DNA of 64,000 bases from Petropleomorpha daqingensis. Its GTDB lineage: Bacteria; Actinomycetota; Actinomycetes; Mycobacteriales; Geodermatophilaceae. Below are positions 1 through 7,965 of this stretch, piece after piece; position 1 is the first letter of the stretch, and every line of letters begins with the position of its first letter. The notes below the pieces were generated by a model. That model saw only the letters and a list, made by a program, of their open reading frames with translations, had not been told where the DNA came from and ran no database searches. The translations under genes were made by a program, and so were the position numbers. The stretch lies in assembly GCF_013408985.1 (NCBI RefSeq), contig NZ_JACBZT010000001.1:1860001-1924000 (forward strand). The letters run 5' to 3'.

Positions 1-976
1 CGCGTCCGGGTCCGCTCTCGATCCTGTTCTGGAGGGTGCGGGCGGCTTCCGCCACGGCGCTGCCGTGTTCGGTTCCGACGCCGAGCTGGTGGACGTGGCG
101 CTGAGCTACCTCGAGGAGGGGCTGCGCACCGGTGATCTGACCGTGCTCAGCTGCACGCAGGAGACCGAGGAGCTGCTCCGTCGCGAACTCGGGGCGGGCG
201 CCCGCGGGCTCGAGTCCGACCCCGGTCTCATCCCGCAGGACACCCGGCCGCCGGACGTGTTCACGCACCTGCGGCAGTACGCCCACCGGGCCACGCAGGG
301 CGGGACCAGCCGGCTGCGCGTGCTCGCCGAGGTGCCCGCTGCCCGGGACCCGCTCCAGGTGCGCGAGGTGATCCGCGTCGAGGCGGCGGTCAACTCCGTC
401 ATGGCCGACCTGCCCGTGACCAACCTCTGCGTCTACGACAGCCGCCGCCTGTCTCCCGACCTCGTCGCCAGCGCACGCGACACCCACCCGGTGCTCGCCA
501 CCGGCGCGACCTGGGCCGCCAACGAGGCGTACAGCGACCCGGCGAGCTACATCCGCGCGCTCCCGTCGCCCCGCCCGTCGGAGGAGAGCCTGGCCCCGAT
601 CGTCGTGGTCGACGACGCGCCGTCCCTGCCCGACCTGCGGCACCGACTCATCGGCGCGCTGCCCGCCCTCGTCCGGGACGAGGTGCAGCTCGAGGACCTC
701 CGTCTCGGCATCAGCGAGGTGGCGGCCAACGCCTTCCGGCACGGAAAGCGACCGGTCTCCGGCCGGCTGTGGAGCGTCGGGCGCGAGGTGATCTGCACGA
801 TCACCGACAGCGGGACGACCTTCGACAACCCGCTCGCCGGCTTCATCCCCGCGCACGGCTTCGACCTCGGCCGCGGCGGCATGGGCCTCTGGCTGGCCCG
901 CAAGCTCTTCGACCACGTCGACCTGTTCCCGGGGCCGACCGGGTTCACGGTGCGCCTGTCCACCACGCTGCGCTGA
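1..976 (+). CDS. MEDS-domain / HATPase anti-sigma-type regulator (5' truncated)
   Basis: The frame is already open at base 2 and encodes GGFRHGAAVF just before the first possible GTG at 65. That stretch fits the start of a MEDS sensory domain, so the true start lies outside the window. The N-terminal half matches MEDS proteins (conserved GL..GD turn near the start). The C-terminal half is an RsbW-like HATPase: N-box EVAANAFRHG, G1-like DSGTTFDNP, G2-like GGMGLWLARKL. Proteins of this architecture usually act as serine-kinase/anti-sigma switches in actinobacterial stress signalling. The partner is not visible here. Domain calls are firm; the role is family-based. Confidence 0.85.
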   Translation, partial: ASGSALDPVLEGAGGFRHGAAVFGSDAELVDVALSYLEEGLRTGDLTVLSCTQETEELLRRELGAGARGLESDPGLIPQDTRPPDVFTHLRQYAHRATQGGTSRLRVLAEVPAARDPLQVREVIRVEAAVNSVMADLPVTNLCVYDSRRLSPDLVASARDTHPVLATGATWAANEAYSDPASYIRALPSPRPSEESLAPIVVVDDAPSLPDLRHRLIGALPALVRDEVQLEDLRLGISEVAANAFRHGKRPVSGRLWSVGREVICTITDSGTTFDNPLAGFIPAHGFDLGRGGMGLWLARKLFDHVDLFPGPTGFTVRLSTTLR

Positions 977-1032
977 CCCGTGCGGGCGCGTGTGCTTGAC
1001 GCGCCAGATCCCTCACTGCTGAGCTACTGAGT

Positions 1033-1866
1033 GTGATCGTGGTGACGGCGGCCGGTGGCCCTACGGGAACGGCCGTCGTCCGGGCCCTGCGCGAGCGCGG
1101 CGAGGCGGTGCGCGCCGTGGTGGCCGGCCGCAAGCCGCGCCCGGAGCTCGAGGAGCTCGGGGCGGAGGTGGTGCTGGGCGAGCTGACCCAGCCCCAGCCG
1201 TGGCGCGACCTGCTCGCCGGAATGGACGCGCTCTACCTGATCTGGCCGAACTTCCACCCCGACGAGGGCGACGGTGCGCGCGCGATCTTCGCCGAGGCGC
1301 GCCGGGCCGGCCTGCCGCGGCTGGTCTACCACTCGGTGCTGCGCCCGCAGGCCCGGGTCATGCCGCACCACGCCGCCAAGGACCGCGCGGAAGAGGCACT
1401 GGACGTCAGCGGCGTCCCCTGGCGCGTGCTGCAGCCGTGCGCCTACGCGGACAACTTCGACGACGCGCTCGCCGAGGCGCAGCGGACGGGGGTGCTGCAG
1501 AGCCGGTGGGGGCTGCGGCAGGGCCAGTCGCTGGTCGACCTGCGCGACGTCGCCGAGGCCGCGGCGGTGCTGCTCACGGAGGACGGTCTCGACCGCGGGA
1601 CGTTCGAGGCGGTGGGCCCCGAGCCCCTGACCGCTCCCCGGCTGGCCGAGCTGATGGCCGATCGGCTCGGGCGGGAGGTGCGCGCCGAGGACCTCGTCCC
1701 GCACGGCGACGCCCCGACCTCCTACGCCGGCCGGTGCCTGCGCTCGATGTTCGACCACTACCGCGCGCACGGCTTCGCAGGCAGCCCGCGCGTGCTCACC
1801 GACCTGCTGGGCCGCGCGCCCAGGACCTTCGCCGAGCGCCTGGCCGATGTGGAGGTAGCCGCGTGA
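1033..1866 (+). CDS. NmrA-like NAD(P)-binding protein
   Basis: This is a 277-residue atypical short-chain dehydrogenase of the NmrA/HSCARG type. The N-terminus carries a Rossmann glycine motif (TAAGGPTGTAVVRAL) and the body lacks the classical YxxxK catalytic pair. Such proteins bind NAD(P)H as redox sensors or act on quinones and isoprenoid-like substrates. It overlaps the following MarR gene by 4 bases (GTGA), so the two are translationally coupled and the MarR protein probably controls both. GTG codons at 1033, 1039 and 1042 are all in frame; 1033 is the longest choice and there is no clear Shine-Dalgarno (SD) sequence to decide. Confidence 0.85.
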   Translation: MIVVTAAGGPTGTAVVRALRERGEAVRAVVAGRKPRPELEELGAEVVLGELTQPQPWRDLLAGMDALYLIWPNFHPDEGDGARAIFAEARRAGLPRLVYHSVLRPQARVMPHHAAKDRAEEALDVSGVPWRVLQPCAYADNFDDALAEAQRTGVLQSRWGLRQGQSLVDLRDVAEAAAVLLTEDGLDRGTFEAVGPEPLTAPRLAELMADRLGREVRAEDLVPHGDAPTSYAGRCLRSMFDHYRAHGFAGSPRVLTDLLGRAPRTFAERLADVEVAA

Positions 1867-2384
1867 CGATCGCGAGCGAGGTGCGCGACGCCGTCGACCT
1901 GATCCTCGACCAGTGGGCGCGCGAGCGGCCCGACCTGGACTGCTCGCCGATGGGCATCATCGGCCGGATCACCCAGCTGCAGCGCGAGGTGCACCTGGCG
2001 CAGCGGGCCACGTTCGCCCGGCACGGCCTGGACGCGCCGGCGTTCGACGTCCTGGCCGCGCTGCGCCGGGCGGGGGCGCCGTACCAGCTCACCCCGACCG
2101 CGCTGATGCGCACCGCGCTGGTCACCTCCGGCGCGATCACCCAGCGGCTGGACCGGCTGGAGGAGAAGGGCCTCATCACCCGGGAGCGCAGCGAGGCCGA
2201 CGGGCGCGCCGTCGTCGTCACCCTCACCGATGCCGGCCGGGCCGCCCTGGACGCCGCGCTGCCCGACCACCTGGAGACCGAGCGGGCGCTGCTCGCCGGG
2301 CTGTCCGAGGACGACCGGGAGCAGCTGGCCGACCTGCTCCGCCGCTTCCTCGTGTCTCTCGGCCGCCTCCCCCAGGAGCCTTAA
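1863..2384 (+). CDS. MarR-family transcriptional regulator
   Basis: The 173-residue protein has a winged-helix core (LTPTALMRTALVTSGAITQR recognition region, then the wing ERSEADGRAVVVTLTDAG). The GTG start at 1863 overlaps the stop of the NmrA gene as GTGA. MarR proteins are dimeric repressors that release DNA on binding phenolics or on thiol oxidation. The coupling suggests it senses the substrate or redox state handled by the NmrA protein. Its stop codon lies at the edge of a perfect palindrome. Confidence 0.9.
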   Translation: MTIASEVRDAVDLILDQWARERPDLDCSPMGIIGRITQLQREVHLAQRATFARHGLDAPAFDVLAALRRAGAPYQLTPTALMRTALVTSGAITQRLDRLEEKGLITRERSEADGRAVVVTLTDAGRAALDAALPDHLETERALLAGLSEDDREQLADLLRRFLVSLGRLPQEP

Positions 2385-2411
2385 GCGCGCTTTATCGCGA
2401 TAAAGCGCGCT
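2384..2411. repeat. 28-bp perfect palindrome at the end of the MarR gene
   Basis: The element reads the same on both strands. Each half contains GCGCGCTTTAT and the centre is CGCG. It begins on the last base of the MarR stop codon, so it could act as a Rho-independent-like terminator or as a dimer binding site. A related but longer palindrome lies at 5426-5467, just past the transporter operon; 13 of 15 bases of the inner half-site match. Confidence 0.75.
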
Positions 2412-2446
2412 GTGGGCCGGTTCACAGCGCGGCGGTAAACCCGACC

Positions 2447-2481
2447 TTTCCGGTGGAGAAAGTGTCGGTTACTGTGCCCGC
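2447..2481 (+). promoter_or_regulatory. promoter of the leader peptide / sulfonate transporter operon (predicted leaderless)
   Basis: A -10-like hexamer TACTGT lies at 2470-2475, six bases before the GTG of the leader peptide at 2482. That spacing puts the transcription start at or next to the start codon and implies a leaderless mRNA. A weak -35 candidate (TTTCCG) sits at 2447-2452. There is no SD before 2482. Confidence 0.5.
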
Positions 2482-2559
2482 GTGCACCTGCTGCTGCTCG
2501 TGGCCTGCCGCCACCTCGACCACGGTCGGTTGAGCAGCACCCTCTGTCCGGGCGCCTGA
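2482..2559 (+). CDS. 25-residue Cys-containing leader peptide (sulfur-responsive attenuator candidate)
   Basis: GTG to TGA encodes MHLLLLVACRHLDHGRLSS followed by TLCPGA. Short ORFs with a CRH(V/L)D...SS.LC pattern recur upstream of actinobacterial sulfur-assimilation and sulfonate ABC operons, where they are annotated as putative leader peptides. Leaderless Cys-rich ORFs in mycobacteria have been shown to act as cysteine-responsive attenuators. Here two Cys codons (residues 9 and 22) precede a G+C-rich stretch before the substrate-binding protein gene. The regulatory role is inferred from sequence pattern and position. Confidence 0.7.
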   Translation: MHLLLLVACRHLDHGRLSSTLCPGA

Positions 2560-2581
2560 CCGCTCGCCACCCCCTTTCCTG

Positions 2582-2631
2582 GCGCGCGGCCGCCCGCTGA
2601 CGCGTGCCCTCGCCCGCTGTCCTCCGCGCGC
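2582..2631 (+). promoter_or_regulatory. candidate attenuator stem between leader peptide and transporter
   Basis: GCGCGCGG (2582-2589) can pair with CCGCGCGC (2624-2631), forming a long-looped stem between the leader-peptide stop and the SD at about 2655-2661. It is short and the region is GC-rich throughout, so it could be chance. It is listed because attenuation would need such a structure here. Confidence 0.3.
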
Positions 2632-2667
2632 CCGCGTGCCCTCTGCCCATCCAGAGGAGCTCCCCGC

Positions 2668-3744
2668 ATGTCCCGCACGACCTTCCGCCGCGCACTCGCG
2701 GTGCTGGCCGCCGTCCCGCTGGCGATCGGCCTGGCCGCCTGCGGCGGCAGCAGCGCCGCCGACGACAGCGCCTCAGGCGGCGCCCCCTCCGAGCTGCGCC
2801 TCGGCTACTTCGCCAACGTCACGCACGCCGCCGCGCTGATCGGCGTCCAGCAGGGCTACTTCGCCGACGAGCTCGGGAAGACGAAGCTGTCGACCCAGGT
2901 GTTCAACGCCGGCCCCGACGAGGTCGAGGCGCTGTTCGCCGGCGGCCTGGACGCCGCCTACATCGGCCCGAGCCCGACGATCAACGCCTACGGGCAGAGC
3001 GACGGCGACGCGATCCGGATCATCTCCGGCGCGGCGTCCGGCGGCGCGCAGCTCGTCGTCCGCGACGGCATCAACTCCCCCGAGGACCTCAAGGGCACGA
3101 CGCTGGCCAGCCCCCAGCTGGGCAACACCCAGGACGTCGCCCTGCGCACCTGGCTGACGAAGCAGGGCCTGGAGAACAGCGTGGACGGCGGCGGCGACGT
3201 CACCATCACCCCGACCGCGAACGCCGACGTGCCCAACCTCTTCGACTCCGGCGAGCTCGACGGCGCCTGGGTGCCCGAGCCGACCGCCTCCCTGCTCGTC
3301 CTCGAGCACAAGGGCCACGTGCTGGTCGACGAGAAGGACCTCTGGCCGCAGGGCCAGTTCGTCACGACGCAGCTGATCGTGCGCACCGAGTTCCTCGAGC
3401 AGTACCCGGACACGGTCGCGGCGCTGCTGCGCGCGCACGTCAAGGCGGTCCAGTTCGCGCAGAGCGACCCGGACGGCGCGAAGAAGGCGGTCAACGCCGC
3501 GCTCGACGCCGCTGGCGGCAAGTCGCTCAAGGACCCGGTGCTGGACCGGGCGTGGAGCGAGCTGACGGTCACCTACGACCCGATCGCCTCGGCGCTGGAG
3601 ACCTCGGCGAAGAACGCGGTCGCTGCCGGGACGACGGAGAAGCAGGTCGACCTCAAGGGGATCTACGACCTGCGGCCGCTCAACGAGATCTTGAAGAAGC
3701 AGAACCTCGAGCCGGTGTCGGCCGGCGGGCTGGGGGAGGAATGA
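2668..3744 (+). CDS. ABC transporter substrate-binding lipoprotein (sulfonate/taurine/nitrate type)
   Basis: The 358-residue protein starts with a lipoprotein signal peptide (positive n-region, hydrophobic core, lipobox LAAC near residue 25). It then shows the SsuA/TauA/NrtA periplasmic-binding fold: LRLGYFANVTHAAALIG, AYIGPSPTINAYG, GAQLVVRDGINSPEDLKG. It would sit on the outer membrane face and deliver an alkanesulfonate, taurine or similar oxyanion to the ATPase/permease encoded next. The ATG has an SD (GAGGAGC) about 7 bases upstream. The Cys-type leader peptide upstream favours an organosulfur ligand over nitrate; the exact ligand is not determined. Confidence 0.88.
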   Translation: MSRTTFRRALAVLAAVPLAIGLAACGGSSAADDSASGGAPSELRLGYFANVTHAAALIGVQQGYFADELGKTKLSTQVFNAGPDEVEALFAGGLDAAYIGPSPTINAYGQSDGDAIRIISGAASGGAQLVVRDGINSPEDLKGTTLASPQLGNTQDVALRTWLTKQGLENSVDGGGDVTITPTANADVPNLFDSGELDGAWVPEPTASLLVLEHKGHVLVDEKDLWPQGQFVTTQLIVRTEFLEQYPDTVAALLRAHVKAVQFAQSDPDGAKKAVNAALDAAGGKSLKDPVLDRAWSELTVTYDPIASALETSAKNAVAAGTTEKQVDLKGIYDLRPLNEILKKQNLEPVSAGGLGEE

Positions 3745-4541
3745 CAGTGCGCACGCAGGACGTGCTGACCGCCGGGGTGGGGGCCGCGACCGCGGCCGCC
3801 GCTCCGGCGGCGGTGCGTGTGGAGGGCGTCTCGCAGGTCTTCGGCCGCGGCGCGCCGCCGGTGCTCGACGGAGTCGACCTGACGGTGGCGCCAGGGGAGT
3901 TCGTCTGCCTGCTCGGCGCCTCGGGCTGCGGCAAGTCCACGCTGCTCAACCTGATCGCCGGGCTGCTGGAGCCGACCGCGGGCCGGATCGAGGTCTCCGC
4001 GGAGCGGCCGGCCCTGATGTTCCAGGAGGCCGCGCTGCTGCCGTGGCTGACCGCCGCGCGCAACGTGGAGCTGGCGCTGCAGGCCCGCGGGGTCGGCCGT
4101 TCCGAGCGGCGGGCCGAGGCCGAGCGGCTGCTCGCGGTGGTCAACCTGGGCGGGCACGGCGGCAAGCGGGTGCACGAGCTCTCCGGTGGCATGCGCCAGC
4201 GGGTGGCCCTCGCCCGGGCGCTGGCCCAGGACAGCGCCGTCCTGCTCATGGACGAGCCGTTCGCGGCGCTGGACGCCATCACCCGCGACGTGCTGCACCA
4301 GGAGCTCACCCGCGTCTGGGCCGAGCGGCAGCTGTCGGTGGTGTTCGTGACGCACAACGTCCGCGAGGCGGTGCGGCTCGGTCAGCGGGTCGTGCTCATG
4401 GGCTCGCGCCCCGGCCGCATCGTGCGGGAGTGGGAGATCGACATCTCGCACCCGCGCACCATCGAGTCGCCGGCGGTCAGCGCGCTCGCCGCGGAGATCA
4501 CCACCGAGCTGCACCGGGAGATCAGCCGCCATGGCCATTGA
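3741..4541 (+). CDS. ABC transporter ATP-binding protein (SsuB/TauB-like)
   Basis: The 266-residue ATPase has Walker A GASGCGKST, Q-loop MFQEAALLPW, signature LSGGMRQR, Walker B VLLMDEPFAALD and H-loop VTHN. The ATG at 3741 overlaps the stop of the binding-protein gene (ATGA). About 25 Ala-rich residues precede the first beta strand, which is longer than typical SsuB, so a start further in is possible. It powers import with the permease at 4531 and the lipoprotein at 2668. Confidence 0.9.
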   Translation: MTVRTQDVLTAGVGAATAAAAPAAVRVEGVSQVFGRGAPPVLDGVDLTVAPGEFVCLLGASGCGKSTLLNLIAGLLEPTAGRIEVSAERPALMFQEAALLPWLTAARNVELALQARGVGRSERRAEAERLLAVVNLGGHGGKRVHELSGGMRQRVALARALAQDSAVLLMDEPFAALDAITRDVLHQELTRVWAERQLSVVFVTHNVREAVRLGQRVVLMGSRPGRIVREWEIDISHPRTIESPAVSALAAEITTELHREISRHGH

Positions 4542-5421
4542 CCTGCGGACGCCCAACGTCGCCGAGGACCGTTCGGTCGTCGCCGGGCTCGACGAGCTGG
4601 AGACCCCGGTCGCCGCTCCCGCCGGACCCTCGCTCGGCCGCAGGTTCGTCCGGTCGGTGCTGCCGCCGGTGGTCTTCCTCGCCGTCCTGGTCGGCGTGTG
4701 GCAGCTGGTCTACGTGCTGAAGCTGAAGCCGTCGTACGCGCTGCCCGGGCCGGCCGACGTGGCCGATACCTTCTGGCACACCGTGCAGGACGGCCGTGCG
4801 ACCGAGGCCATCTGGACCAGCCTGTCGCGCGGCGCCTTCGGGTTCGCGCTGTCGCTGGTGATCGGCACGCTGCTGGGCCTGGCGATGTGGAGCAGCCGGT
4901 GGCTGCGGGCGGCGATCGGGCCGATCGTCAGCGGGCTGCAGAGCCTGCCGTCGGTGGCGTGGGTGCCGGCCGCGATCATCTGGTTCCAGCTCACCGACGC
5001 CGCGATCTACACCGTCGTCCTGCTGGGCGCCGTGCCCTCGATCGCCAACGGGCTGCTCACCGGGATGAAGCAGGTGCCGCCGCTGTTCGACCGGGTGGGC
5101 CGGGTGCTGGGCCTGTCCGCGATCGGCCGGGTGCGGTACGTGCTGCTGCCGGCCGCGCTGCCCGGCTACCTGGGCGGGCTGCGCCAGGGCTGGGCGTTCG
5201 CCTGGCGCTCGCTCATGGCGGCCGAGCTGATCACCTACTCGCCGCGGCTCGGGCAGGGGCTGGGCCAGCTGCTCAACATCGGCCGCGAGCTGTCGCAGAT
5301 GTCGCTGGTGATCACGTCGATCGTGCTGATCCTCGTGGTCGGCGTGGCCATCGAGCTGCTGGTCTTCGCGCCGCTGGAGCGCGGCGTCCTCGCCCGCCGC
5401 GGCCTCACGACCAGTCGCTGA
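4531..5421 (+). CDS. ABC transporter permease (SsuC/TauC-like)
   Basis: The 296-residue inner-membrane protein has an N-terminal cytoplasmic stretch, then about six hydrophobic segments. A BPD_transp_1 EAA-type loop follows (LGLSAIGRVRYVLLPAALPG). The start overlaps the ATPase gene by 11 bases, so the three genes form one operon. No separate sulfonate monooxygenase (SsuD/TauD) gene lies next to it in this window. Confidence 0.9.
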   Translation: MAIDLRTPNVAEDRSVVAGLDELETPVAAPAGPSLGRRFVRSVLPPVVFLAVLVGVWQLVYVLKLKPSYALPGPADVADTFWHTVQDGRATEAIWTSLSRGAFGFALSLVIGTLLGLAMWSSRWLRAAIGPIVSGLQSLPSVAWVPAAIIWFQLTDAAIYTVVLLGAVPSIANGLLTGMKQVPPLFDRVGRVLGLSAIGRVRYVLLPAALPGYLGGLRQGWAFAWRSLMAAELITYSPRLGQGLGQLLNIGRELSQMSLVITSIVLILVVGVAIELLVFAPLERGVLARRGLTTSR

Positions 5422-5425
5422 CCGC

Positions 5426-5467
5426 GGTTTCGCGCGCTTAACCGCGCGCGGTTAAGCGCGCGAAACC
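5426..5467. terminator. 42-bp perfect palindrome; bidirectional terminator candidate
   Basis: The sequence is perfectly self-complementary over 42 bases (half-site GGTTTCGCGCGCTTAACC plus GCG). It sits exactly between the converging permease stop (5421) and DNA ligase stop (5470). It can fold into a 20-bp stem on either strand. Its inner core resembles the palindrome at 2384-2411. Confidence 0.7.
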
Positions 5468-5469
5468 AC

Positions 5470-6498
5470 CTAGGGGAGCCCCGGGACGTCGTCGGGGTGC
5501 AGGTCGGCGCGGACCCGGACGAAGCGCATCGGGTGGCGGAAGACGCCGGCCTGCAGCGCGGCGTCCGCGCTGACCTCGACGACGACCGCCGGCTCCACCT
5601 TGGTGAGCGGCACCGACAGCCGGCCGCCGCCGAAGCGGCCGGTGCCGATCCGGTCCGGCCAGGGGTGGTCCGGCCCGGCCGGGGTGAGGACGGCGGCCAG
5701 CTCCTGCGCCTGCCGCGGCGAGAGCGGGCTGGACCGTCCCACGACGACCAGCTCGCCGTCGCGCAGCAGCCCGGCGACGAGCTGGCTGGGCCGCTCGATC
5801 GGCCCGATGACGCCGCCGGCGATGACCTCCGTCGTCTCCCAGGACTTGACCTTCAGCCACTCCCGCCGGCCCGGCGCGTACCGGCCGGACGCGCCCTTGA
5901 CGACCAGCCCCTCGACGCCGGCCGGGCGGAAGTCGCGGAACCAGGCCCTGGCCTCCTCCACGTCGGCGGTCAGGGGGGAGAGCTGCAGCGGGGGAGCCCA
6001 CCGGGCGGCCAGCTCCTCGAGCGCGGAGCGCCGGGCCCGCAGCGTGCGGCGGCGCAGGTCGGTGCCACCCGCGGCGAGCAGGTCGAACGCGACGTAGGAC
6101 GCCGGAGCGGCGGCCACGAGGGCGCCGATCCGGCCGGGCGAGGCGCCCATGCGCTGCTGCAGCAGGCCGAAGTCCAGCCGCGAGCCGTTCCACACGACGA
6201 CCTCCCCGTCGACCACGGACCCGGCCGGCACCTGCGCCACCGCCGCGGCGGCGATGTCGGGGAAGCGGTCGGTCAGGTCGCGGCCCTGCTTCGACCACAG
6301 CCGCGTGGACGACGCCGAGCGGACGATCACCAACCGGTAGCCGTCCCACTTGGGTTCGTACCGGCAGCCGCCGGGCAGCGCGCTCGGCGGCGGGATGTCG
6401 CGCACCGGCTTGGCGAGCTCCACCGCCACGGGTCCCGCGAGGTCGGGCGGGAGGTCCGGCAACCCCGGGACGAACGACGGCACCGACGGATCATGCAC
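5470..6498 (-). CDS. ATP-dependent DNA ligase (LigC/LigD-ligase-like)
   Basis: About 342 residues carry the nucleotidyltransferase motifs of ATP-dependent ligases: motif I YEPKWDGYR with the adenylated Lys, motif III VDGEVVVW, motif IV VEGLVVKG and motif V LKVKSWE, followed by an OB-fold domain. Such enzymes seal nicks in accessory repair, including NHEJ-type break repair in actinobacteria. The frame extends upstream, but those 61 residues are Arg/Ser-rich and unlike ligases, so GTG at 6498 (MHDPSVPSFVPG) is chosen. There is no strong SD there. No Ku gene is adjacent. Confidence 0.88.
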   Translation of the reverse strand: MHDPSVPSFVPGLPDLPPDLAGPVAVELAKPVRDIPPPSALPGGCRYEPKWDGYRLVIVRSASSTRLWSKQGRDLTDRFPDIAAAAVAQVPAGSVVDGEVVVWNGSRLDFGLLQQRMGASPGRIGALVAAAPASYVAFDLLAAGGTDLRRRTLRARRSALEELAARWAPPLQLSPLTADVEEARAWFRDFRPAGVEGLVVKGASGRYAPGRREWLKVKSWETTEVIAGGVIGPIERPSQLVAGLLRDGELVVVGRSSPLSPRQAQELAAVLTPAGPDHPWPDRIGTGRFGGGRLSVPLTKVEPAVVVEVSADAALQAGVFRHPMRFVRVRADLHPDDVPGLP

Positions 6499-6730
6499 GC
6501 GGAGTGAGGGCCGACGTGCCTGGCAGGAAGACCGTGTCACCCGGACGTGGCACGTCCCTACGCTGCGCGAACGCGCTCGGGAACGGCAGGAGTCGCGACT
6601 TCTGACAACCTGGACCGGTCGATCGTTGCGAGGACGTGATTCCAGGATGGTGACGGTGGGTAGCGGGGAATTCGTGAGCACGGCTCAAAGTTGAGACGTC
6701 AACGAAAGCCCGTCTTCCCGAGGGAGCATC

Positions 6731-7306
6731 GTGTCTCGTCCCGTCCTGCAGATCATCTCCGCCAGCACCCGCGCCGGCCGCAAGGGCATCGCCGTCGCCC
6801 GCTGGTTCCAGCGCTTCGCCGAGCAGCACGGCGGCTTCGACGTCGAGCTGGTCGACCTGGCGGAGGTCGGGCTCCCCGTCTTCGACGAGCCGAACCACCC
6901 GCGGCTGCGGCAGTACGTGCACCAGTCGACCAAGGACTGGAGCGCCACGGTCTCGCGCGCCGACGCCTTCGTGTTCGTCACCCCCGAGTACAACCACTCC
7001 TTCCCGGCGTCGCTGAAGAACGCGCTGGACCACCTCTCGGCCGAGTGGGCGGACAAGCCGGCCGGGCTGGTCAGCTACGGCGGCGTCTCGGCCGGCCTGC
7101 GCGCGGCGACGGCGATCAAGCCGGTGCTCGCCGCGCTGCGCATGCTGCCGGTCGTCGAGGCGGTCTCCATCCCGTTCTTCGCCCAGTTCCTCACCGAGGA
7201 CGACGAGTTCGCGCCCAACACCGAGCTCGAGGCCGGTGCCAAGGCGATGCTCGACGAGCTGGCCCGGGTCACCCCGGCGCTGCGCTCGCTCCGCGACGCC
7301 GCCTAG
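6731..7306 (+). CDS. NAD(P)H-dependent FMN reductase
   Basis: The 191-residue flavodoxin-fold protein has the phosphate-binding loop SASTRAGRKGIAVARW and the family signature TPEYNHSFPASLKNALDHL. It reduces FMN, quinones or azo compounds with NAD(P)H in the cytoplasm. The GTG start has an AGGGAG SD. Its stop overlaps the stop of the converging response-regulator gene by a few bases. Confidence 0.88.
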   Translation: MSRPVLQIISASTRAGRKGIAVARWFQRFAEQHGGFDVELVDLAEVGLPVFDEPNHPRLRQYVHQSTKDWSATVSRADAFVFVTPEYNHSFPASLKNALDHLSAEWADKPAGLVSYGGVSAGLRAATAIKPVLAALRMLPVVEAVSIPFFAQFLTEDDEFAPNTELEAGAKAMLDELARVTPALRSLRDAA

Positions 7307-7965
7307 CCCGGTTCGCCGGGCCGGACCAGCCCGCATTCGTAGCCGAGGACGACGGCCTGCACGCGGTCCCGCAGGTCGAGCTTGGCCAGCACGTGGGCCA
7401 CGTGCGTCTTCACGGTGGTCTCCGAGAGCACCAGCTCGGCCGCGATCTCGGCGTTGGACCGGCCGCGGGCCAGCGCGGTGAACACCTCCAGCTCCCGCGG
7501 CGTCAGCCTGCCCAGCGCCGGCGGCAGGCCGGCGCCGGGCGGCGGCCGGCGGACCCAGTCCTCGATCAGCCGCGCGGTCAGGGCGGGGTCGAGCAGCGCC
7601 GAGCCCTCGGCCACCGTGCGGACGGCGTGCAGCAGCTGGGCGCGCGGCGAGTCCTTGAGCAGGAAGCCGCTCGCCCCGGCCCGCAGCGCCCGGTAGAGGT
7701 ACTCGTCCTGACCGAAGGTGGTCAGCACCAGCACCCGGGACGACGAGCCCGCGGACAGCAGCCGTTCGGTCGCCTGCAGCCCGTCCATGCCCGGCATCCG
7801 GATGTCCATGAGGACGACGTCCGGCCGGTGCTCGGCGGCCGCTCGTAGCGCCGCCTGGCCGTCGCCGGCCTCGGCCACGACCTCGAGGTCGGGCTGGGCG
7901 TCGAGGATCATCCGCAGCCCCTCGCGGACCATGGCCTGGTCGTCGGCCACCAGCACGCGGATCAC
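7303..7965 (-). CDS. LuxR/NarL-family response regulator
   Basis: The 220-residue protein has a receiver with an intact acidic pocket (VADDQAMVREG), the phospho-Asp in VVLMDIRMPGMDG and Lys in GFLLKDS. A LuxR-type HTH follows (LTPRELEVFTALARGRSNAE). It is the partner of the kinase gene at 7962-9107, with a 4-base GTGA overlap. Likely targets are the divergent membrane-protein gene at 9265 and possibly the secreted-protein gene at 9937; this is inferred from position. Confidence 0.92.
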   Translation of the reverse strand: MIRVLVADDQAMVREGLRMILDAQPDLEVVAEAGDGQAALRAAAEHRPDVVLMDIRMPGMDGLQATERLLSAGSSSRVLVLTTFGQDEYLYRALRAGASGFLLKDSPRAQLLHAVRTVAEGSALLDPALTARLIEDWVRRPPPGAGLPPALGRLTPRELEVFTALARGRSNAEIAAELVLSETTVKTHVAHVLAKLDLRDRVQAVVLGYECGLVRPGEPG

